Of a stretch of 17,725 nucleotides of DNA, positions 13,331 to 17,725 are shown in pieces. Numbering within the stretch: position 1 is the stretch's first letter; each line of letters starts with the position of its first letter. The position numbers were made by a program, and so were the translations under genes. The notes below the pieces were generated by a model that did no database searches, was not told where the DNA came from, and saw only the letters and a list, made by a program, of their open reading frames with translations. Source of the DNA: Candidatus Omnitrophota bacterium (lineage in GTDB: Bacteria; Omnitrophota; Koll11; Zapsychrales; Zapsychraceae); NCBI GenBank assembly GCA_023140095.1, contig JAGLMJ010000013.1, positions 1 through 17,725 on the forward strand, given 5' to 3'.

Positions 13331-15511
13331 ATGAGATCCAAAACAATTACGGTTTTTAGCAATAAAGGCGGGGTAGGAAAAACATTTATTACAGTAAATT
13401 TGGCCACCGCCTTGGTTCGCGCCAAGAAAAAAGTTCTCCTGATCGATTTTGATTTCCAGGCAGGACAAGATATGGCCCGGATGCTCAACCTCTCTCCCCG
13501 CAATGCGATCGTCGATCTTCTGGCGGGTTTAGAAGTGGTGGGCGATACGGATGTCATTAAAGAGCACGCGACCATTCATTCGAGCGGCCTGCATTTCCTG
13601 CCTGTTGTCAAAAGCACCCAGCAGATCGGCCGTGCCACCCCCGATAATATAAAGCCTTTTTTTAAAAAAGCCACAAAAACGTATGACTACATTCTTGTTG
13701 ATGCCGGCAAATCGCTCAACGAGACGCTAGTGACTGTGTTCGATTATTCCAATCTGATCCTTCTGGTATCGACTCCGGATATTCTGGCTGTTTACCAAGT
13801 TAAACGGTCTCTCGACGTTCTGCAAAGCCTGCAGTTTCCTTTAAAGATGGTCAAACTCATTTTAAACCGTTCGGAAAGCCGCGGGAGCGTTGCCTGGCAA
13901 GAGGTGCGTTCGGCTTTACCCTGTGAAATATTCAGCCATGTTCCGTCAGATGGAAAAACGGTTGGAATGGCCTTGAACCGGGGGATCCCATGCGTTATTG
14001 ACAGCCCGAAGAGCAAGGTTGCTGAAGCTTTCTTGAAGATGGTTCCTGTCCTCCGCCGGGAGGATTTGTACGTTCCGGCAACAGAGGTTGAAAAATTAAG
14101 GAACACGGAAGGCATGGATAAGCCGGCGCAATTCTGGGAAAAATTCGGGATCTCGCAACAGAGCTCTGTGTCGGAGAAGGCATACTCCAGCGAAGACGAC
14201 GAGATCCTTCTTTTGAAGAAGAGGATCCATGAAAAGCTTGTCGAGCGTCTCAATCTCGACGGGATTGCCGCAGATCTCTTAGGCAATCCGGAAGCTGTTG
14301 TTCATGTCAAGAAGTCTGCGGAAGAAGTTGTGACCAATTTGCTGACTGATGAAGCCGGAGGGAAGATCGCTTCGTCTGAAGAGCGGCGGCGCTTAGTGAA
14401 TGATATTGTCAATGAAGCCTTGGGCCTCGGCGCGCTTGAAGACTTCCTTGCTGACTCTGAGGTAACGGACATCATGGTCAATAGCAAAGATGAACTTTAT
14501 ATTGAGAAAAACGGAAAGTTGGTACTAACCAATAAACGGTTTGTTTCCGACGATAAAATGCGATCTATTATCGATAGGATCATCGCGCCTTTAGGTCGCC
14601 GCATTGATGAGTCGACGCCGATGGTTGATGCCCGCCTTCCCGATGGGTCGCGTATTAACGCGATCATTCCGCCTTTATCGCTCAATGGCCCGATGATCAC
14701 CATACGAAAATTCGGAAAAGAAAGGCTTCAGGTCGGGGACTTGCTGCACAAATTTCATAGCCTGTCACAAGATATGTCTGATTTTCTGCATGCCTGCGTT
14801 CTTGGGCGGAGGAATATTATTGTCTCCGGAGGAACGGGAGCGGGGAAAACATCGCTGTTGAATGTTATTTCCGAGTTTATTCCCGACGGGGAGCGTATTA
14901 TTACGATCGAAGACGCCGCTGAATTAAAGTTAAAGAAGAGCCATTGGGGCCGCCTTGAATCCCGCCCGCCTAACATTGAGGGAAGGGGGGCGGTGACCAT
15001 CCGCGACTTATTTATCAACAGCCTTCGCATGCGGCCTGACCGTATTATTATCGGGGAATGCCGTGGCCCGGAGGTTTTGGACATGCTCCAGGCGATGAAT
15101 ACTGGACACGACGGATCAATGACGACCCTTCACGCAAACTCGACGCGCGATGTTTTAACGCGTATGCATTCCATGATCCTGTTAAGCGGTATCGAATTGC
15201 CGGTCAGGGCGATCAATGAAATGGTCTCTTCGGCTATTGATGTTATTGTTCACATAAACCGTTTCTCCGATGGAACTAGAAAGATCACCGGAATCACAGA
15301 AACCGAAGGCTTGAGTGATGATTTCCAATTGAAGCTATCGGACGTATTTGTTTTTAAGCAATCAGGTATCGACAGCGATGGCAGGGTTCTCGGAGCCTAC
15401 CAGCCCACTGGCCGGATTCCCAGATGCTATGAGGATTTTATCACGAGGGGCCTCCCTATCAATAAGGAAATGTTCGAGCTAAAACAAGAGGAACAGGACG
15501 AAGAGGCGTAG
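13331..15511 (+). CDS. Fused CpaE/TadZ ParA-like ATPase and CpaF/TadA pilus assembly ATPase, 726 aa
   Basis: The N-terminal half (about 1-250) is a MinD/ParA-type ATPase like CpaE/TadZ: deviant Walker A KGGVGKT at 12-18 and the DFDFQAGQD segment, with ILVDAG downstream. It lacks the receiver-like domain often found before it. A polar linker (about 255-291) joins it to a complete CpaF/TadA type II/IV secretion ATPase: N-terminal helical part from about 292, Walker A GGTGAGKT at 500-507, Walker B RPDRIIIGECRG with E576, and the His-box SMTTLHANS with H601. In known Tad systems these are separate proteins: CpaE/TadZ positions the machine at the pole and CpaF/TadA powers pilus assembly. The reading frame is continuous across the junction. 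A TAG stop at 13319-13321 rules out an earlier start, and no clear ribosome binding site precedes the ATG. Confidence 0.95.
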   Translation: MRSKTITVFSNKGGVGKTFITVNLATALVRAKKKVLLIDFDFQAGQDMARMLNLSPRNAIVDLLAGLEVVGDTDVIKEHATIHSSGLHFLPVVKSTQQIGRATPDNIKPFFKKATKTYDYILVDAGKSLNETLVTVFDYSNLILLVSTPDILAVYQVKRSLDVLQSLQFPLKMVKLILNRSESRGSVAWQEVRSALPCEIFSHVPSDGKTVGMALNRGIPCVIDSPKSKVAEAFLKMVPVLRREDLYVPATEVEKLRNTEGMDKPAQFWEKFGISQQSSVSEKAYSSEDDEILLLKKRIHEKLVERLNLDGIAADLLGNPEAVVHVKKSAEEVVTNLLTDEAGGKIASSEERRRLVNDIVNEALGLGALEDFLADSEVTDIMVNSKDELYIEKNGKLVLTNKRFVSDDKMRSIIDRIIAPLGRRIDESTPMVDARLPDGSRINAIIPPLSLNGPMITIRKFGKERLQVGDLLHKFHSLSQDMSDFLHACVLGRRNIIVSGGTGAGKTSLLNVISEFIPDGERIITIEDAAELKLKKSHWGRLESRPPNIEGRGAVTIRDLFINSLRMRPDRIIIGECRGPEVLDMLQAMNTGHDGSMTTLHANSTRDVLTRMHSMILLSGIELPVRAINEMVSSAIDVIVHINRFSDGTRKITGITETEGLSDDFQLKLSDVFVFKQSGIDSDGRVLGAYQPTGRIPRCYEDFITRGLPINKEMFELKQEEQDEEA

Positions 15512-15555
15512 TATACCGAAAATATTCTCGAGATTTAAGCGGCAGGAAGATCTGA

Positions 15556-15906
15556 TTGGTATCCATCATTAATACAACAAGAAATGCGGTCATTGCCCAA
15601 AAAGGGTGCATGGCCGATACTTTTTTCTCCCGCATGGTCGGCCTTCTCGATAGAACTTCCCTCCTGAAGGACGAAGCCCTCATTATTACCCGCTGTCAAT
15701 CTATCCACATGTTTTTTATGCGTTTTGCGATTGATGCCATTTTTGTCGGTCAAAACGATTGTGTGGTTGGTATTGTAAAGGGTATCAAACCTTTTCGTTT
15801 AAGCCCGATCTTTTTTCGATCAAGCTATGTCATTGAAACCCCAGAAGGAATAATTGTCCAAACTGAAACCTCCCTTGGCGATAGAATTCAAATAAACGAA
15901 GTTTAA
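15556..15906 (+). CDS. DUF192 family protein, 116 aa
   Basis: This is a small single-domain DUF192 protein. It shows the family core: FSRMVGLLDRTSL, then the signature MFFMRFAIDAIFV, then VVGIVKGIKPF and the final ETSLGDRIQI. No signal peptide or lipobox is visible in this copy, although many DUF192 proteins are exported. Its molecular function is not established. Translation appears to begin at TTG (15556), supported by AGGAAG at 15544-15549. It lies 44 bases after the CpaE-CpaF gene on the same strand, so it is likely the last gene of the pilus operon. Its presence here suggests an accessory role in pilus assembly (inference from position). Confidence 0.88.
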   Translation: MVSIINTTRNAVIAQKGCMADTFFSRMVGLLDRTSLLKDEALIITRCQSIHMFFMRFAIDAIFVGQNDCVVGIVKGIKPFRLSPIFFRSSYVIETPEGIIVQTETSLGDRIQINEV

Positions 15907-15942
15907 TATCACTCAAATCAAAAAAATAGAGTAATTTTCCTA

Positions 15943-15970
15943 TTGACCGTTGGGCCTTTCGTGATATACT
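15943..15970 (+). promoter_or_regulatory. Strong sigma70-like promoter before the transposase-like gene
   Basis: TTGACC (15943-15948), a 16-base spacer and TATACT (15965-15970) with an extended TG. The upstream 30 bases are A/T-rich, like an UP element. Transcription should start near 15977, about 60 bases before the ATG at 16039, so that gene is expressed independently of the pilus cluster. Confidence 0.65.
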
Positions 15971-16038
15971 AAAAAAGATATTAATGTCCAATCTGGTTCT
16001 TTATCTTGAGTTTTCAAAGATTAGGAAAATAATACAAT

Positions 16039-17725
16039 ATGGGTGTTATTCATAAACTTAGGGGAGATGTTATTTCCTTTATTATTACCCTCAAGAAGAA
16101 TAATCCTTCCATTGGGGTTCGCCAGCTTGCTGTATTGACAAGCGAGCAATTTCATGTTCAAGTGTCCAAATCTTCTGTCAATAGCGTGTTGAAAAAATCC
16201 GCGCTGAGCAGTTCCGTTGGGAGAAGATCTGGAATCACCGTTCGACCTGAAAAATTTTCCATTCCATCCGTTAAAAAGGATCAAATATCAAAAAGCATGA
16301 GGGGTGCGGGTTTTCGAAAAGAAGAACTGCCTTTAGCAGAAGAAAAAGGTCCCGTTCAAGAAAGACCCTTGCCTTCAAAGCTTCCTGTCGAAAAAGAATT
16401 GGATGAAGAGGCCGAAGAAACGGGAGCCTCTCCGGCAGAAATTCTAGAGGGGCAGGATTTTTCCGGCCATGTCGAAGCCCTGCGCAAGGATAGGAGGGTT
16501 CAGGGAACGGCCATATCAGATGGCGCCGGATTCATCTTTTTAAAAGCGGCGCAATGGGATGTCTCAACGCACTCCTTAATGGCCGAATTGTTTAAAAAGT
16601 ATATCCAGTCTGCCGTTTCTAACCGCTTTGATTCTATAAGTGACATGTTTTTGTTCCTTAAGTTTCTGGGAGAAGAGTCTTTTGACCTCACTTCGGCTTA
16701 CGGCAGCCACGGCCTTGGGGTCTTAAATAATTTCTGTCATCCCATCGCCAATGAGAATAAGGATCTGCTGGAATTGAAGGGGCTGTTTCAATGGGATAAA
16801 ACAATGCAAAAATCCTCCTCGCTGCCTAGCCTTATTATGGAATACAACAGGATCAATGAACAGGCCTTTTTAGAAGTTAAGGGGTTGAGGTTGTTGCTCG
16901 AAGACAGGTCCGAGGTAACTATGGATGCCTCAATGGCCTCTTTTGGGGGAGGAAGCCTCATTCCGCCATTTCCCTATGGTTCGTTACCGATCCATAAAGC
17001 CATGGCGCGATTATCGAACTCTTTAGTCAGCAATATTCAAAGTATTATTTTTCACAGGGCCCCGGGAGAGGCAAAGTTTGACCGGGCGGTTTATGACATG
17101 GTTGCTGTTTTCGAAAATATTCCAGGGAAAAGGATTCTTAAGATCTCTGTTCTTGATTTGCAAGGTGAGGAAATAGCCGAGTTCTCAACCGTCCCATTCC
17201 AAAAGAGGACTTTTCTGATGGGGGTTGCCCCCCAGCAAAAAGAGTTCGGTGAGCTAACGAAAGCTGTCAAATGGGCGGGAAAAAGATCTTTTTATCATGA
17301 AGGGATTGACAGAATTGTTCATTTTGCCGAGACAAAAACGAAGTTCATGGCAATGCAGGTTAATGAAAGCATAGAGGATTTTAGGGTCATTACGGTCAGA
17401 GAAGGCGAGGAAAGCGCTTCTTGTTGGGGAATTTTGACCAATCAGCATAACGGAAGCGGTGAGGATATTCTTAAAGAATACATGTCCCAATGGCCATACT
17501 TAGGGGAATCTTTGCAAGAAGCTCCTATTTTTGTGTTGCCGCCCGGAAAGTCTGATGAAAGCCAAGAGATGGAAAATAGGGCTGAAAAGAAGGATTTTAG
17601 CGTCTTCAGTGACTTTGTTGGGAGCCTTCACAAGTATTGTCAGAAGCAATTTTTCCCTCCGGTCCATTCCAATGATGACATAAGTTCTTTCATTGAAAAT
17701 GTTTATGGTATATCTGGAATTTATT
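16039..17725 (+). CDS. Transposase-derived protein, probably inactive; C-terminus beyond the window
   Basis: The frame is open from ATG 16039 to the window end: 562 codons without a stop. Residues about 5-60 form a helix-turn-helix like those of transposases (IGVRQLAVLTSEQF, then VSKSSVNSVLKK, then a basic GRR). An acidic, Pro-rich linker spans about 90-140. The C-terminal part resembles an IS4-type DDE core: VTMDASM (D296) fits the first acidic residue, KISVLDLQG (D373) may be the second strand, and WGILTNQHNGSGEDILKEYMSQW (463-485, split here for description) resembles the LTN...Y-x2-R-W-x3-E signature. Where that signature has R and E, this protein has Q484 and L488, so the catalytic residues look lost. 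The length exceeds most single-chain transposases, and no terminal inverted repeats were seen. The family is inferred by pattern. It has its own promoter and only a weak AGGA before the ATG. Confidence 0.6.
   Translation, partial: MGVIHKLRGDVISFIITLKKNNPSIGVRQLAVLTSEQFHVQVSKSSVNSVLKKSALSSSVGRRSGITVRPEKFSIPSVKKDQISKSMRGAGFRKEELPLAEEKGPVQERPLPSKLPVEKELDEEAEETGASPAEILEGQDFSGHVEALRKDRRVQGTAISDGAGFIFLKAAQWDVSTHSLMAELFKKYIQSAVSNRFDSISDMFLFLKFLGEESFDLTSAYGSHGLGVLNNFCHPIANENKDLLELKGLFQWDKTMQKSSSLPSLIMEYNRINEQAFLEVKGLRLLLEDRSEVTMDASMASFGGGSLIPPFPYGSLPIHKAMARLSNSLVSNIQSIIFHRAPGEAKFDRAVYDMVAVFENIPGKRILKISVLDLQGEEIAEFSTVPFQKRTFLMGVAPQQKEFGELTKAVKWAGKRSFYHEGIDRIVHFAETKTKFMAMQVNESIEDFRVITVREGEESASCWGILTNQHNGSGEDILKEYMSQWPYLGESLQEAPIFVLPPGKSDESQEMENRAEKKDFSVFSDFVGSLHKYCQKQFFPPVHSNDDISSFIENVYGISGIY

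Noticed and set aside
1..17725. CRISPR arrays, tRNA or rRNA genes, and intact insertion sequences
   Set aside because: I saw no regularly spaced repeats, no tRNA-like cloverleaf or rRNA sequence, and no transposase flanked by terminal inverted repeats. This was by eye and could miss diverged examples.

Overview
The window comes from a Gram-negative bacterium. It encodes an outer-membrane secretin, several lipoproteins with lipoboxes, a parvulin-type periplasmic chaperone and a TonB C-terminal domain. The gene mix (Tad-type pilus genes with unusual domain fusions, a membrane-anchored B12-radical SAM protein, very short gaps between genes) resembles uncultured lineages such as Omnitrophota or neighbouring PVC-group phyla. 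That placement is an impression from gene style, not a computed result. TAG, TAA and TGA all serve as ordinary stops. No tRNA, rRNA, CRISPR array or intact insertion sequence is visible, and no gene-free stretch exceeds 300 bases.

Left part (1-4500). Two small unknown genes on the + strand (59-592 and 604-1212, the second an integral membrane protein) run into a convergent gene, 3103-1205, that encodes a B12-binding/radical SAM enzyme with membrane segments at both ends. Its promoter places the transcription start almost on the ATG. Next come a broken membrane-protein gene (3352-3919; one frameshift and one in-frame TAG) and a convergent small lipoprotein gene (4464-3988), with a hairpin between them.

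Middle part (4500-8300). These are housekeeping or metabolic genes with good sigma70-like promoters: an RsmB/NOP2/Sun-family RNA cytosine-5 methyltransferase, a D-isomer 2-hydroxyacid dehydrogenase (preceded by a possible 38-residue leader ORF), and a translationally coupled pair of a glutathione S-transferase-like protein and a nitrilase-superfamily amidase.

Right part (8300-15906). This is a partial and rearranged Tad (tight adherence) / type IVc pilus locus: a short Flp-type prepilin; a malate dehydrogenase gene lodged in the cluster; a parvulin-domain lipoprotein behind a palindromic promoter region; CpaB/RcpC without a recognisable SAF domain; CpaC/RcpA secretin carrying an extra C-terminal TonB_C domain; a single protein fusing CpaE/TadZ (ParA-like ATPase) to CpaF/TadA (the assembly ATPase); and a DUF192 protein. 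TadB/TadC platform proteins, prepilin peptidase and TadE/F minor pilins are not in the window. The TonB_C-bearing secretin and the CpaE-CpaF fusion are the most notable points. Together they suggest a Tad-like machine in which the outer-membrane channel may bind other envelope components through a TonB-like domain, and in which polar positioning and motor functions are locked in one chain.

Right edge (15907-17725). A near-consensus promoter drives a long gene that is still open at the window end (at least 562 residues). It looks like a degenerate transposase: an N-terminal helix-turn-helix, an acidic linker, and a C-terminal region resembling an IS4-type DDE transposase core whose usual Y-R-E residues are altered. 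It may be a domesticated, catalytically dead protein.
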